A stretch of DNA of 64,000 nucleotides from contig NZ_JANKBI010000009.1 in the NCBI RefSeq assembly GCF_024622195.1, positions 124,001 through 188,000 on the forward strand, read 5' to 3'. This DNA comes from Murimonas intestini. GTDB taxonomy: Bacteria > Bacillota > Clostridia > Lachnospirales > Lachnospiraceae. A model generated the notes under the pieces. It made no database searches. It worked only from the letters and a program-made list of their open reading frames with translations, and had not been told where the DNA came from. The position numbers and the translations under genes were made by a program. Positions 1-8,133 of this stretch are shown here, piece by piece; within the stretch, counting starts at the first letter, position 1; each line of letters opens with the position of its first letter.

Positions 1-412
1 CCACATCAGGCTTCTCTTCCAGGAATGTTATAAACTTTCTCTCAAATACATGCTTCTGTTCTCCAAATGCAAGATGGTAGGAGTAGATCTTCTCCACAGC
101 ATTAAGCCTGCTGTGAAACCGGCCCGGTACCTCCGACACATCCAGGATGCCAATATCTTCAGGAAGATATTTATTCAGATACACCCTGATCTCTTCAGCT
201 GTCCTGCCTCCATCCAGGTGAACATTTGCAACCTGCTCTTTTGCATGAACGCCTGCATCGGTGCGTCCTGCCCCATGCACCTCCACTTCATGTCCCTGCA
301 TCCTGGCGAGCACATCTTCTATTTTTCCCTGTATTGTATTTGTTGTATTTCCCTGTTTCTGCCAGCCATTATACTTTGTCCCGTCATACTCGATCAATAA
401 TTTATAATTCAA
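1..412 (-). CDS. truA: tRNA pseudouridine synthase A, partial (C-terminus beyond window)
   Basis: TruA converts uridines 38-40 of the tRNA anticodon stem-loop to pseudouridine in the cytoplasm. The minus strand reads an N-terminus starting LNYKLLIEYDGTKYNGWQKQ and carries the family signature VHGAGRTDAGVHA, whose aspartate is the catalytic residue. About 137 residues are present out of a usual ~245; the gene runs off the left edge. The start is a TTG at 412, chosen because AAAGGAG lies 7 bases upstream and no in-frame ATG fits better. Identification is firm; only the start codon is uncertain. Confidence 0.93.
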   Translation of the reverse strand, partial: MNYKLLIEYDGTKYNGWQKQGNTTNTIQGKIEDVLARMQGHEVEVHGAGRTDAGVHAKEQVANVHLDGGRTAEEIRVYLNKYLPEDIGILDVSEVPGRFHSRLNAVEKIYSYHLAFGEQKHVFERKFITFLEEKPDV

Positions 413-583
413 TTGAATTCTCCTTTAATATTCTCTAACAGCATTATTTTGCTGAATCATTCTCTTATAATCTGTGCAGTTTTATTTTATCATACATTTT
501 CTGCCGGATGTATTTTTTATCAGCTTTTCCCTAATAATAAATGTGACTTCAATGAACCTTTAAATATTAAGGAGGGCTATACC

Positions 584-856
584 ATGGATAACAGATACAA
601 CAGCAAAGAAGATAATGAACTCAGGAATTACGAAAGAGTGAAAGATGATACACCTTCCCTGTCAGAAGCTGCAACAAAAAATGAAGCTGCCTTTGACTCC
701 TATGACTATCTCGGCAATTCCTGCTCTGCCTGGGAATGTACAGGCCTGATCCCTTCTGCTCCCCAGTCCGATGCAGAGCTTGAGTCTTATGAGGATCTTT
801 ACCGCTTTGAGGCCCCCAGAATGGCTCCCGAAGAAAATAAAGACAAGGCCAGGTAG
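584..856 (+). CDS. Small acidic conserved hypothetical protein
   Basis: A 90-residue, strongly acidic protein with no signal peptide or membrane segment. The ATG at 584 is preceded by AAGGAGGG with good spacing; the longer upstream reading frame has no such site. The first half is polar and rich in Asp, Glu and Asn. The second half has a more ordered look, with the segment CSAWECTGLIPSAPQ followed by a Glu/Tyr-rich stretch. I have seen similar CTGLIP-type small proteins in Clostridia but know of no function. It stands alone between truA (divergent) and an aminopeptidase, and is followed directly by a palindromic repeat that could act as its terminator. Confidence 0.7.
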   Translation: MDNRYNSKEDNELRNYERVKDDTPSLSEAATKNEAAFDSYDYLGNSCSAWECTGLIPSAPQSDAELESYEDLYRFEAPRMAPEENKDKAR

Positions 857-865
857 CGCAGCAGC

Positions 866-932
866 TCCCGGGATTTTCGTGCATTATGCACGAAAACACC
901 TCGCGGAACAGTGAAAGGCTGAACTGTTACGG
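866..932. repeat. Dispersed palindromic repeat, copy 1 (hairpin variant)
   Basis: A perfect stem is formed by TTTTCGTGCAT at 874 and its complement ending at 896. It is followed by CACCTCGCGG and a second small inverted repeat (GAACAGT/AACTGTT). The hairpin plus flank reappears in the opposite orientation at 6862-6900, and the right part reappears at 3628-3658. The repeat lies between two genes and does not overlap either. Confidence 0.75.
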
Positions 933-1050
933 AAATAGCAACAAATAGACCTTTGGGATTGACGAACCTTCCTCCTTCGATTAAACTATGAGTGTATGGA
1001 CATTCATTTAACGGAATGCATACAGCTTAATTAAGAAAGAAGGATATGAC

Positions 1051-2337
1051 TTGAATACTATTGAAAACTTAACAGAATACCTCAAAAACAGTGTTTCTCC
1101 ATTCCACATGGTCGGACATTCCATTGACCTTCTGGACCAAGCCGGATTTATCCCCCTTTCCTCTAAGGAATCCTGGACACTTGAGAAAGGAAAGGGCTAC
1201 TATTGCCGGACTTTCTCAGGTGAACTCTTTGCCTTTAAGATCGGCCGGGATGCCGACTTATCCAAGGGTGTCCATATAGGAGGCGCTCATACGGACTGGC
1301 CCTGCCTCCGTGTAAAACCCAACGGTACATTTAATAAAAAAGGATATCTCCAGATAAATGCAGAGATCTACGGAGGGCCTATTCTCAGCACGTTTTTTGA
1401 CAGGCCTCTGTCCATAGCGGGACGTCTTGCCCTCAAGAGTAAGGACCTCTTAAACCCGGATGTGGTATATGTTGACTTAAAAAAACCTGTCCTTACCATA
1501 CCAAACCTGGCTATACACATGTCCAGGTCAGAAGAAAATGCCGGAGGCCTTGACAAGCAGACACACCTCATGCCTCTCTGTGCCATGGTGAATGAGACTC
1601 TGAACCAGGATGATTATCTCTTGCGTTATATTGCCGGCAGTACAGGGGTAAAATACGAAGATATCCTTGATTTCGAACTGTATATCTACAACCCGGAAGA
1701 ACCGCAGCTTGTAGGGCTTAACGGGGAATTCCTATCCAGCCCGCGCCTTGACAACGCTACCTCAGCGTGCGCTTTAATCTATGGGCTGATGGACAGCTCA
1801 CCCTCAGACAGGATCAGTCTGGCCGCCCTGTTCGACAATGAAGAGATTGGCAGCCGCACAAAGCAGGGTGCTGACAGCCAGATGCTGAGTATTATCCTGG
1901 AAAAGATCTGGGCTTCCCTTGGGCGGGACAGGATCTCATTCCTCTCTGATATCCAGGGCAGTATGATCCTTTCTGTAGATGTAGGCCATGGTTTCCATCC
2001 CAATTACCCGGCCTCCTATGATATTACCACATACCCGAAGCTGGGCAGCGGATTTGTGATCAAGATGGACAGTAACCAGAAGTATACATGGGACTGCGAA
2101 GCCGTAGGCGGTCTGATGAACCTCTGCCAGACATTTGGCATTCCATATCAGCGCTGTGTAAAACGCACCGGACAGGCAGGCGGCGGTACCATCGGCTCTC
2201 CGCTCTCTGCCCAGGTACCTGTAAAGACTGTTGATATCGGTGTTCCACTTCTTGCCATGCACTCAGCCAGGGAACTGATGGGCACCGCAGACCAAATTTC
2301 ACTCACAGACGCTGTGACAAGATTCTTTACAGCCTGA
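1051..2337 (+). CDS. M18 family aminopeptidase (aspartyl aminopeptidase type)
   Basis: A 428-residue cytosolic zinc metallopeptidase that removes N-terminal, typically acidic, residues from peptides. The family's metal-site elements are visible: GGAHTDWP near residue 77 (metal-binding His), LDNATSA near 233 (bridging Asp), DNEEIGS near 261 (catalytic Glu) and MHSARE near 402 (C-terminal His). The length matches the family. The start is a TTG at 1051, with AGAAGGA six bases upstream; the next ATG would remove conserved sequence. It appears to be monocistronic, with yqeY about 80 bp downstream under its own ribosome site. Substrate preference is inferred from the family only. Confidence 0.93.
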   Translation: MNTIENLTEYLKNSVSPFHMVGHSIDLLDQAGFIPLSSKESWTLEKGKGYYCRTFSGELFAFKIGRDADLSKGVHIGGAHTDWPCLRVKPNGTFNKKGYLQINAEIYGGPILSTFFDRPLSIAGRLALKSKDLLNPDVVYVDLKKPVLTIPNLAIHMSRSEENAGGLDKQTHLMPLCAMVNETLNQDDYLLRYIAGSTGVKYEDILDFELYIYNPEEPQLVGLNGEFLSSPRLDNATSACALIYGLMDSSPSDRISLAALFDNEEIGSRTKQGADSQMLSIILEKIWASLGRDRISFLSDIQGSMILSVDVGHGFHPNYPASYDITTYPKLGSGFVIKMDSNQKYTWDCEAVGGLMNLCQTFGIPYQRCVKRTGQAGGGTIGSPLSAQVPVKTVDIGVPLLAMHSARELMGTADQISLTDAVTRFFTA

Positions 2338-2417
2338 ATATTTTTGAAAAGCCTTACATGATGTACTGTTTTGATACTGTAAACAACCAACATATTATGA
2401 ATCAGGAGGAATATAAA

Positions 2418-2864
2418 ATGAGCAGAATAGATGAAGTCAGAAGTGCAATGGTAGCAGCAATGAAGGCTGGTGAAAAGGAAAGAAAAGATTCTCTTTCCAT
2501 GCTTTTGTCCGCCCTAAAAAATAAAGCTATCGATAAGCGTGAGGATCTGACAGAAGAAGAAGAGAATGAAGTTGTACTTAAAGAGATCAAGCAGACAAAG
2601 GAAACTCTGGATCTGACACCAGCTGACCGCACAGACATCATCGATGAATGTACAAAGAGAATTGCTGTTTATGAGGAATTCGCCCCGCATATGTTAAATG
2701 AGGACGAGATCAGGAACGTGATCACAGAAGTTCTCACGTCACTTGGGATAGACGCACCATCCGCTAAAGACAAAGGCCGCATAATGAAAGAACTGATGCC
2801 CAGGGTAAAGGGCAGGGCAGACGGCAAGCTTGTAAATCAGGTTCTTCAGGGAATGATGCAGTAG
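2418..2864 (+). CDS. GatB/YqeY domain protein
   Basis: A 148-residue soluble helical protein of the YqeY family, which corresponds to the tRNA-binding tail domain of GatB (the amidotransferase that makes Gln-tRNA). The cellular role of free-standing YqeY is not settled. The typical pattern is seen: an N-terminal MKAGEKERKDSLSMLLSALK helix, a charged middle helix and a C-terminal GKLVNQVLQGMM. The start at 2418 has AGGAGGA eight bases upstream; an ATG at 2358 lacks a site. The gene ends just before a bidirectional terminator shared with convergent mgsA. Confidence 0.92.
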   Translation: MSRIDEVRSAMVAAMKAGEKERKDSLSMLLSALKNKAIDKREDLTEEEENEVVLKEIKQTKETLDLTPADRTDIIDECTKRIAVYEEFAPHMLNEDEIRNVITEVLTSLGIDAPSAKDKGRIMKELMPRVKGRADGKLVNQVLQGMMQ

Positions 2865-2891
2865 CCCCGCTGTATCAGAACAAAAGTGTGA

Positions 2892-2924
2892 TTTAAAACC
2901 GGAGCTCTCCACTCCGGTTTTAAA
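2892..2924. terminator. Bidirectional intrinsic terminator between yqeY and mgsA
   Basis: A perfect inverted repeat (TTTAAAACCGGAG, 7-base loop, CTCCGGTTTTAAA) sits between the convergent yqeY and mgsA genes, with A/T tracts on both sides, so it can end transcripts from both strands. Confidence 0.85.
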
Positions 2925-2939
2925 TCCCCGCGTAAGTCA

Positions 2940-3410
2940 TTAAAGTGACTTTGCACGCTCCTGGATATTTCTTTTAAAATTAATTACCTGATGCTCATAT
3001 TCCTTATCCATAAAGGCAGATGTTATCATAAAATCTGCTGTTGCCTTATTATTGGCAATGGGGATGTCATAGACCTGTGCAATACGCAGCAGCGCTTTTA
3101 CATCCGGGTCATGAGGCTGTGCCTCCAGAGGATCCGAAAAGAACACGATAAAATCCACTTTTCCTTCTACTACTTTTGCCCCGATCTGCTGGTCACCGCC
3201 CAGAGGGCCGCTGTTGTAGCCTTTTACAGGAAGTCCTGTCTTTTCTGTGATCATCCTGGCTGTCGTTCCTGTACCGCACAGAAAATGCTTTTCCAGAGTT
3301 GACTTATTGTCTGCACACCACTGGATAAGCTCATTTTTCTTCCCGTCATGGGCGATCAACGCAATATTCTTCTGTTTTCCTATTGTGAATGTAATAAATT
3401 CATCTTTCAT
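2940..3410 (-). CDS. mgsA: Methylglyoxal synthase
   Basis: A 156-residue cytosolic enzyme that converts dihydroxyacetone phosphate to methylglyoxal and phosphate, an overflow bypass of lower glycolysis. The MGS domain is complete: IALIAHDGKK at the N-terminus, GTTARMI phosphate-binding loop, and SGPLGGDQQIG with the catalytic Asp near residue 71, then FFSDPLEAQPHDPDVKAL. The start at 3410 follows AGAGGT at about 7 bases and gives the normal N-terminus; an upstream in-frame start at 3482 would add unconserved sequence. It converges on yqeY. An aldo/keto reductase of the methylglyoxal-detoxifying family lies about 4 kb away. Confidence 0.94.
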   Translation of the reverse strand: MKDEFITFTIGKQKNIALIAHDGKKNELIQWCADNKSTLEKHFLCGTGTTARMITEKTGLPVKGYNSGPLGGDQQIGAKVVEGKVDFIVFFSDPLEAQPHDPDVKALLRIAQVYDIPIANNKATADFMITSAFMDKEYEHQVINFKRNIQERAKSL

Positions 3411-3627
3411 CTTTTCTACCTCTTTTTCTTTTCTTACCACTATGTTTCTAAAGGAATGGCAACTGTTCAGTAATTTCTGCACACCTGTATCATGTGCTCA
3501 TGGTCTGTGCATTAAAGATACAGGCCTGCTCTTATATTATAAATGCTCCTGGAATATTGTGCAACTAATTTCAGCAGAACGCCAGGTCCTGATGTTACAA
3601 TTCAGCCGTCTGACTATAACACAGTTT

Positions 3628-3658
3628 CGCGGAACAGTTAAAAGCTGAACTGTTACGG
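3628..3658. repeat. Dispersed palindromic repeat, copy 2 (short variant)
   Basis: The segment CGCGGAACAGTTAAAAGCTG followed by AACTGTTACGG matches copy 1 at 902-931 almost base for base, including the inverted repeat AACAGTT/AACTGTT. It lies just downstream of the amidase stop codon, upstream of mgsA. Confidence 0.7.
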
Positions 3659-3664
3659 CCTTAT

Positions 3665-4465
3665 TCAGCCTTCAACGATAAACGCTTCGAACCCGGCCTC
3701 CTGCAATTTTTCCACTGTCTTCCTTGCATTTTCTATATTCTCAAATGCCCCGGCCTGGACCTTGTACATGCCCGAAATCTTCTTTACAAATGCCGGAAAA
3801 CCCTTTTGTGCCAGAACAGCTGAAAAACTTTTGGCCAGCTTCTCATCCTTGTATGACCCGGCCTGGACATAGTATTTGATCTGAATATCCGGCTTGGAGC
3901 TGCCATCCGATGAATTCATACATGCCCGGACATCCGCCCTGAAATCATCCATACTCTTCCCGTGTTTCGGGAACCACTGCAGTACATCGATGTGATCTGT
4001 GGCAACTCCTTTCTGATACCCCTCCTGATGGCACAGTACATGGCTGGAATCAGGTTCCCACCCATACTTTTTACAAAAATAAGCGCTCAGTTCCACTGCA
4101 TAAGCATATACCGTGTTAAAATACCTGATATTTTCAGGCAGGGTGGGATCATAATTTCCCATAGTGGCCCACTGTCCATTATACTGGAATGTACCCGGCT
4201 CACATATTTCATAGCTGATATACATATCATTCGCCGGGGAACCCGCATGCCAGCTTCTGTGTTTCTCCGGCAGCAGCTGGTATATGCCCGTATCATCAAT
4301 AATATAAGTCGTACATTCTGACACATCCCCATTCCAGTAGCTGATAAAGTCTTCCGCCGTCCCACCCGGCGTGGCTGTTGAGTGGGTCATGATTCCCTGG
4401 GGTGATATTGTTCTTCCGGTTTTATAACAACTGGAGTTCATAAGAATCCTTTTTTTAATTTCCAT
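3665..4465 (-). CDS. N-acetylmuramoyl-L-alanine amidase with C-terminal SPOR domain
   Basis: A 266-residue peptidoglycan amidase of the Amidase_2 (PGRP-like) family, which cuts the bond between MurNAc and the stem peptide. Zinc-site residues are visible: His28 in GIMTHST, the RSWHAG segment, and the CHQEGY and TDHIDV motifs of the second half. Residues ~190-266 form a SPOR-like peptidoglycan-binding tail with two similar halves (YYVQAGSYKDEKLAKSFSAV and YKVQAGAFENIENARKTVEK). There is no signal peptide, as in phage endolysins or in spore amidases released by lysis. It is a lone gene between mgsA and yitT. A prophage-derived or sporulation role is possible; the sequence does not decide. Confidence 0.88.
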   Translation of the reverse strand: MEIKKRILMNSSCYKTGRTISPQGIMTHSTATPGGTAEDFISYWNGDVSECTTYIIDDTGIYQLLPEKHRSWHAGSPANDMYISYEICEPGTFQYNGQWATMGNYDPTLPENIRYFNTVYAYAVELSAYFCKKYGWEPDSSHVLCHQEGYQKGVATDHIDVLQWFPKHGKSMDDFRADVRACMNSSDGSSKPDIQIKYYVQAGSYKDEKLAKSFSAVLAQKGFPAFVKKISGMYKVQAGAFENIENARKTVEKLQEAGFEAFIVEG

Positions 4466-4555
4466 AATTTTATTCCTTCCGGCAGGCTGCAGTTTTCAAA
4501 TCTGCAGCTGCTTCACATCTTCACAATTACCACTGCTGAATAGTTACTCATCTCT

Positions 4556-4582
4556 GTTACTGGTCACGGAGTGAACAGTAAC
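4556..4582. repeat. Dispersed palindromic repeat, copy 3 (core 27 bp)
   Basis: A near-perfect inverted repeat: left arm GTTACTGGTCAC, spacer GGA, right arm GTGAACAGTAAC (one arm mismatch). The same 27 bases occur identically at 6954-6980 and 40605-40631. This copy lies in the spacer between the divergent amidase and yitT genes. Confidence 0.85.
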
Positions 4583-4622
4583 TCACCTCTAGTTTATGCA
4601 GCAGTTTCGATTTCGAGAATTA

Positions 4623-4657
4623 TTGCAATTTTTTTCATGTTGTGGTAGACTTATATT
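4623..4657 (+). promoter_or_regulatory. Probable promoter of the yitT-family gene
   Basis: TTGCAA at 4623, a 17-base gap and TAGACT at 4646; an alternative -10 is TATATT at 4652. It points toward the YitT gene 130 bp downstream, and the next element is a strong hairpin near the expected transcript start. Confidence 0.5.
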
Positions 4658-4663
4658 ACTAAA

Positions 4664-4710
4664 AGAGCGGATGCGAATTATATCACTATAATTTGCATCC
4701 GTTCTTTTTT
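4664..4710 (+). terminator. Terminator-like leader hairpin ahead of yitT gene
   Basis: GAGCGGATGC with AATTAT pairs with ATAATT and GCATCCGTTC around a short loop, followed by a TTTTTT run. It has the shape of an intrinsic terminator, but no plus-strand gene ends upstream; the only plus-strand promoter seen lies immediately before it. It could be an attenuator or a stabilising 5' hairpin of the YitT mRNA. Confidence 0.55.
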
Positions 4711-4783
4711 ATGTGCAAAATACAGCGGGGTTCCCAGTACTTCCCCGCTCCTGCACGGATCAATATGAATGGAGGAACTGAAA

Positions 4784-5662
4784 ATGAAACTAAATTCCAA
4801 ACACAAAGAAAGCATCAAGGCCTTTGCAATAGAGCTGCTTGGCAACATCCTGATCGCCATCGGCATCTATAATTTCGCCATGAATGCACAGTTTCCCATG
4901 ACGGGATTCTCAGGTATCTCTATCATCTTCTACAGGCTGTTCGGCCTGCCTGTAGGGCTTACCACAATAGTCATGAACATCCCTCTGGCCATCCTCTGCT
5001 ATAAGCTGCTTGGCCGCACCTTTTTCCTGCGATCTCTCCGCTCGATGATCATCTCTTCTCTGCTCATCGACTTTGGCGCCCCTCTGCTGCCTGTATATGA
5101 AGGACCCAGGCTCCTTTCCGCCATATGCACAGGTGTGATAGCCGGACTTGGGTATGCACTCATATATATGCAGAATTCCTCAACAGGAGGCTCGGATTTC
5201 ATTATCATGGCCGTCAAGGCAGTAAGACCCCACATGTCCATAGGGAAAATCGCCTTTTTATCTGATGTAGGGATCGTACTTGCCAGCGGGCTCATATTCC
5301 GGGATGTAGACGGCATTATCTACGGTATGATTGTAAACTATCTGTTTGCAATTGTTACAGACAAGGTCATGTACGGAATAAATGCAGGTAAACTGGCCCT
5401 TATCGTCACTTCTGATGGGGCCAGGATAGCAAACACGATTGAAGAATGCTGCCAGAGAGGCTCCACGCTTCTGAAAGCTGCCGGAGGATACAGGCAGGAT
5501 GACAAAGAGGTGGTCATGTGCGCATGTAATAATAAACAGATGTACGCCGTACAGAAGGCTGTCAAGGCTGCCGATCCTGACTCTTTTATCATTGTCCTTG
5601 AATCAAATGAGGTACACGGTGAAGGCTTCCATACGATTCAGGTGGGTGAAAAAAGAGAGTGA
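4784..5662 (+). CDS. YitT family membrane protein (DUF161/DUF2179)
   Basis: A 292-residue integral membrane protein. Residues ~20-200 form five to six hydrophobic segments of the YitT domain (for example GNILIAIGIYNFAMNAQF and the glycine-rich GLGYALIYMQNSSTGGSDF). Residues ~215-290 are the soluble C-terminal DUF2179 domain with VVMCACNNKQMY and a final FIIVLESNEVHGEGF. The transported substrate, if any, is unknown for the family. The start at 4784 has GGAGGA eleven bases before it; the ATG at 4769 overlaps that site and is rejected. A terminator-like hairpin lies in its leader. Confidence 0.92.
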   Translation: MKLNSKHKESIKAFAIELLGNILIAIGIYNFAMNAQFPMTGFSGISIIFYRLFGLPVGLTTIVMNIPLAILCYKLLGRTFFLRSLRSMIISSLLIDFGAPLLPVYEGPRLLSAICTGVIAGLGYALIYMQNSSTGGSDFIIMAVKAVRPHMSIGKIAFLSDVGIVLASGLIFRDVDGIIYGMIVNYLFAIVTDKVMYGINAGKLALIVTSDGARIANTIEECCQRGSTLLKAAGGYRQDDKEVVMCACNNKQMYAVQKAVKAADPDSFIIVLESNEVHGEGFHTIQVGEKRE

Positions 5663-5715
5663 TAAGGAACCAGTCAGTTTCATCTGCATATTTTAAACAA
5701 AAAAGGAATATTTCA

Positions 5716-6192
5716 ATGGCAAACCCAATTTTTGTGCCTGTGACAGGCATTATACAGGAAATAGCACCCTTCCAGAACCAGTGCTGCAATCAGCTTATTA
5801 CCCTCCGGACATCTGAAAATGTTGTAAACTTCATACTCAATGCTGATACCTATGTGGTGGATAATATGCAGCTGCGCCCAGGGATGCGCGTCACGGCTTT
5901 TTATGATGAAACACTTCCGGTTCCGCTCATATACCCTCCGCGCTACCAGGCGGCTCTCATAGCAAGAACAGGAGCTAATGAAAATGTGATGGCAGACTTC
6001 TTTGACAGAAATCTAAATGCCGCAAACCATTCTCTTAAGCTGAATCCATCCTCAGCAACCCAGATTGTCACTGCAAACGGCCAGCGCTTTAACTGCAGGC
6101 CCGGCGGACATTATCTTATCGTCTTCTATGGCGTGACTACAAGAAGCCTCCCGCCTCAGACCACACCGCGTAAGATCATCGTACTCTGCTGA
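5716..6192 (+). CDS. Conserved hypothetical protein, all-beta, possible OB-like fold
   Basis: A 158-residue protein without signal peptide or membrane segments, starting at 5716 behind AAAAGGAA. Its composition (alternating hydrophobics, many Val/Thr/Pro) suggests a beta-rich fold. Recognisable segments are VTGIIQEIAPF at the N-terminus, the central LRPGMRVTAFYD and IYPPRYQA, and a C-terminal YGVTTRSLPPQTTPRKIIV. I recall similar short proteins in Firmicutes annotated only as hypothetical; the function is unknown. It starts 53 bp after the YitT gene and probably shares its transcript. A GC-rich hairpin follows. Confidence 0.75.
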   Translation: MANPIFVPVTGIIQEIAPFQNQCCNQLITLRTSENVVNFILNADTYVVDNMQLRPGMRVTAFYDETLPVPLIYPPRYQAALIARTGANENVMADFFDRNLNAANHSLKLNPSSATQIVTANGQRFNCRPGGHYLIVFYGVTTRSLPPQTTPRKIIVLC

Positions 6193-6212
6193 CGCAGTTT
6201 CTGCATACTGCC

Positions 6213-6250
6213 GCCCGGCCATCAGCTATACAGCTGGCGGCCGGGCTGTT
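6213..6250 (+). terminator. GC-rich hairpin after the 5716 gene
   Basis: GCCCGGCC at 6213 pairs with GGCCGGGC at 6239, with an inner GCT/AGC pair. The following bases (TGTTATG) are only a weak T-tract. It separates the plus-strand gene from the convergent MerR gene. Confidence 0.6.
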
Positions 6251-6264
6251 ATGCCTGACATCTC

Positions 6265-6723
6265 TTAACCGGAACTGCAAAATTCGCCGTTTCGCGCTGC
6301 CAAACTACCGGCTGGTTTTCTATAGTCATCCCAGGATGGGCGCGGCATGCCGCACTCTATTGACCTCTTAATATCTCCATAATAGCTTAATTTTCTCTTT
6401 ACATGTTCCAGGTCAGCCTGAAGCTGTACGATCTGTTTTTCCACCTGCTCCTTCTGCCCTGACAGAAGAGACAGGATATCATCTATATGATCTTCTTCAT
6501 TCTCTTCATAAGCAAAGAATGCCTGGAGCTTGGGGATAGACATACCGGTCCCCTTGAAGCAGCAGATACTCCTGAGACGGTTAATGTGCGCTTCTGTATA
6601 GATGCGCTGCCCGGTATCTGACCTCCCGATATTTGTCAGTATGCCCATCTCCTCATAATACCGGAGAGTAGAAGCCGGAAGATTAAATAATTGTGATACT
6701 TCCCTGATCGTATATGTTTTCAT
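6265..6723 (-). CDS. MerR family transcriptional regulator (AdhR/NmlR-like)
   Basis: A 152-residue DNA-binding protein. Residues 1-70 are the winged helix (MKTYTIREVSQLFNLPASTL, then RYYEEMGIL). Residues ~80-120 form a coiled coil for dimerisation, and the tail is short with a Cys near the C-terminus. The start at 6723 has GGAGG five bases upstream; earlier in-frame starts would place the promoter inside the gene. It is divergent from an aldo/keto reductase, and the spacer holds a perfect dyad in a 19-bp-spaced promoter, the standard MerR target. Known relatives respond to aldehydes or other electrophiles; that the reductase is the target is inference from context. Confidence 0.9.
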   Translation of the reverse strand: MKTYTIREVSQLFNLPASTLRYYEEMGILTNIGRSDTGQRIYTEAHINRLRSICCFKGTGMSIPKLQAFFAYEENEEDHIDDILSLLSGQKEQVEKQIVQLQADLEHVKRKLSYYGDIKRSIECGMPRPSWDDYRKPAGSLAARNGEFCSSG

Positions 6724-6761
6724 ACCATCCTCCATACTTATCTGAATTGTAAAATTCCCGG

Positions 6762-6792
6762 TTGACTTCAAGTATACTTGAAGTGTTAGTAT
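6762..6792 (+). promoter_or_regulatory. MerR-type promoter with 20-bp operator dyad
   Basis: TTGACT at 6762 and TAGTAT at 6787 are separated by 19 bases, the overlong spacing that MerR activators correct. Across the spacer lies the perfect palindrome ACTTCAAGTATACTTGAAGT (6765-6784). It faces the aldo/keto reductase and may also govern the divergent merR gene. Confidence 0.85.
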
Positions 6793-6837
6793 ATGTAAAT
6801 ACAGGAGCTGAAAACTAAACATATATTGCAGCATGGG

Positions 6838-7010
6838 GGGTAGTGTTCACACGTCACCATCCCGCGAGGTGTTTTCGTGCATATTTGCACGAAAATCCCG
6901 AGGGTTGCAGCGCGAAACGGCGGTTTTTGCCGTTTCTGTGCATCGCGGAGCGTGTTACTGGTCACGGAGTGAACAGTAACGCAGGGGGTACTGTTCACAT
7001 GCCACTATCC
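6838..7010. repeat. Dispersed palindromic repeat, copy 4 (longest copy)
   Basis: A composite element of about 170 bp. It contains a GTGTTCAC half-element with CCATCCCGCG, the TTTTCGTGCA hairpin also found inverted at 866-896, a GC-rich AAACGGCGGTTTTTGCCGTTT hairpin, the 27-bp core (6954-6980) and a final ACTGTTCAC half-element. It sits between the MerR-type promoter and the reductase, so the reductase transcript should carry it in its leader. Confidence 0.75.
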
Positions 7011-7066
7011 CAAGACAGCCGGACTGCTGCAGTATATGCCATGACAGAGAGAAGGAGAATATTTAC

Positions 7067-8062
7067 ATGTACAAAGCAAGTGATACAAGATACAATGAGA
7101 CAGCTTATAACCGCTGTGGCTGCAGCGGCCTGAAGCTGCCAGTGGTATCCCTGGGATTATGGCATAATTTTGGTGATACGGCAGCTTTCAGTAATATGAA
7201 AGCGCTGTGCTTTACAGCCTTTGACAATGGCATCACTCATTTCGACCTGGCAAATAACTATGGACCGGAACCCGGCAGCGCCGAGAGAAATTTTGGAAGA
7301 ATCTTAAAAGAAGACTTGGCCGGATACAGGGACGAGATGATAATCAGCACAAAGGCAGGCTATACCATGTGGCCCGGCCCATACGGAGACTGGGGCAGCA
7401 GGAAATATCTTCTTGCCAGCCTGGACCAGAGCCTGCAGAGGATGGGTTTGGAGTATGTAGATATCTTCTATCATCACAGGATGGACCCTGAAACTCCTCT
7501 TGAGGAAACCATGGATGCACTGGACCAGGCAGTCAGAAGCGGAAAGGCTCTCTATGCCGGCCTCTCCAACTATGACGGGCCAACCATGGTAAAAGCGGGC
7601 AAAATCCTTAAAGAAATGGGCTGCCCGTTCATCATTAATCAGAATTCCTACAATATCTTTAACCGTACCATTGAAAACAATGGTTTGAAGGCTGCTGCCG
7701 TGGAGCAGAAAAAAGGAATCATCTCTTTCTCACCCCTGGCCCAGGGAATGCTGACTGACAGGTATTTAAAGGGGATCCCATCTGACAGCCGCATAGCTAC
7801 AGATGGACGTTTTCTGCATAAAGACCAGCTCACCCAGGAACGCCTGGACTGTATCCGTCAGCTGGATTCCATAGCCAGATCAAGAGGAGAGTCTCTCGCA
7901 CAGATGGCCCTCGGATGGGTGCTCAGAGACGGCGCCGTCACAAGCGTCCTCATAGGAGCCTCAAAGCCTGAGCAGATCCTTGATAATCTGAAGGTTATAA
8001 AACACTCTCCCTTTACTGCTGAAGAACTCAGGAAAATAGATTCCCTTACAGCCGAAAAATAA
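7067..8062 (+). CDS. Aldo/keto reductase (YghZ/AKR14-like)
   Basis: A 331-residue cytosolic NADPH-dependent reductase with a TIM-barrel fold. The catalytic tetrad is visible: Asp in HFDLANNYGP (near 58), its Tyr, Lys in STKAGYTMWPGPYGDWGSRK and His in FYHHRMD. The WPGPYGDWGSRK segment is typical of the YghZ branch, whose members reduce glyceraldehyde-3-phosphate and methylglyoxal in enterobacteria. The start follows GGAG at nine bases. A divergent MerR regulator and its dyad promoter suggest aldehyde-induced expression. With mgsA 4 kb away, a role in methylglyoxal detoxification is plausible but not shown. Confidence 0.92.
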   Translation: MYKASDTRYNETAYNRCGCSGLKLPVVSLGLWHNFGDTAAFSNMKALCFTAFDNGITHFDLANNYGPEPGSAERNFGRILKEDLAGYRDEMIISTKAGYTMWPGPYGDWGSRKYLLASLDQSLQRMGLEYVDIFYHHRMDPETPLEETMDALDQAVRSGKALYAGLSNYDGPTMVKAGKILKEMGCPFIINQNSYNIFNRTIENNGLKAAAVEQKKGIISFSPLAQGMLTDRYLKGIPSDSRIATDGRFLHKDQLTQERLDCIRQLDSIARSRGESLAQMALGWVLRDGAVTSVLIGASKPEQILDNLKVIKHSPFTAEELRKIDSLTAEK

Positions 8063-8133
8063 TTGTAACTATTTTGCAGGTAACTGTGAAGGTACTGAAC
8101 CGTTATAAATAATTTTTAACAAGTAACCGCCCT

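Noticed and set aside
6786..6998. Short reading frames across the composite repeat (6838-7010)
   Set aside because: They are products of the palindromic repeats and carry no ribosome sites or conserved protein features.
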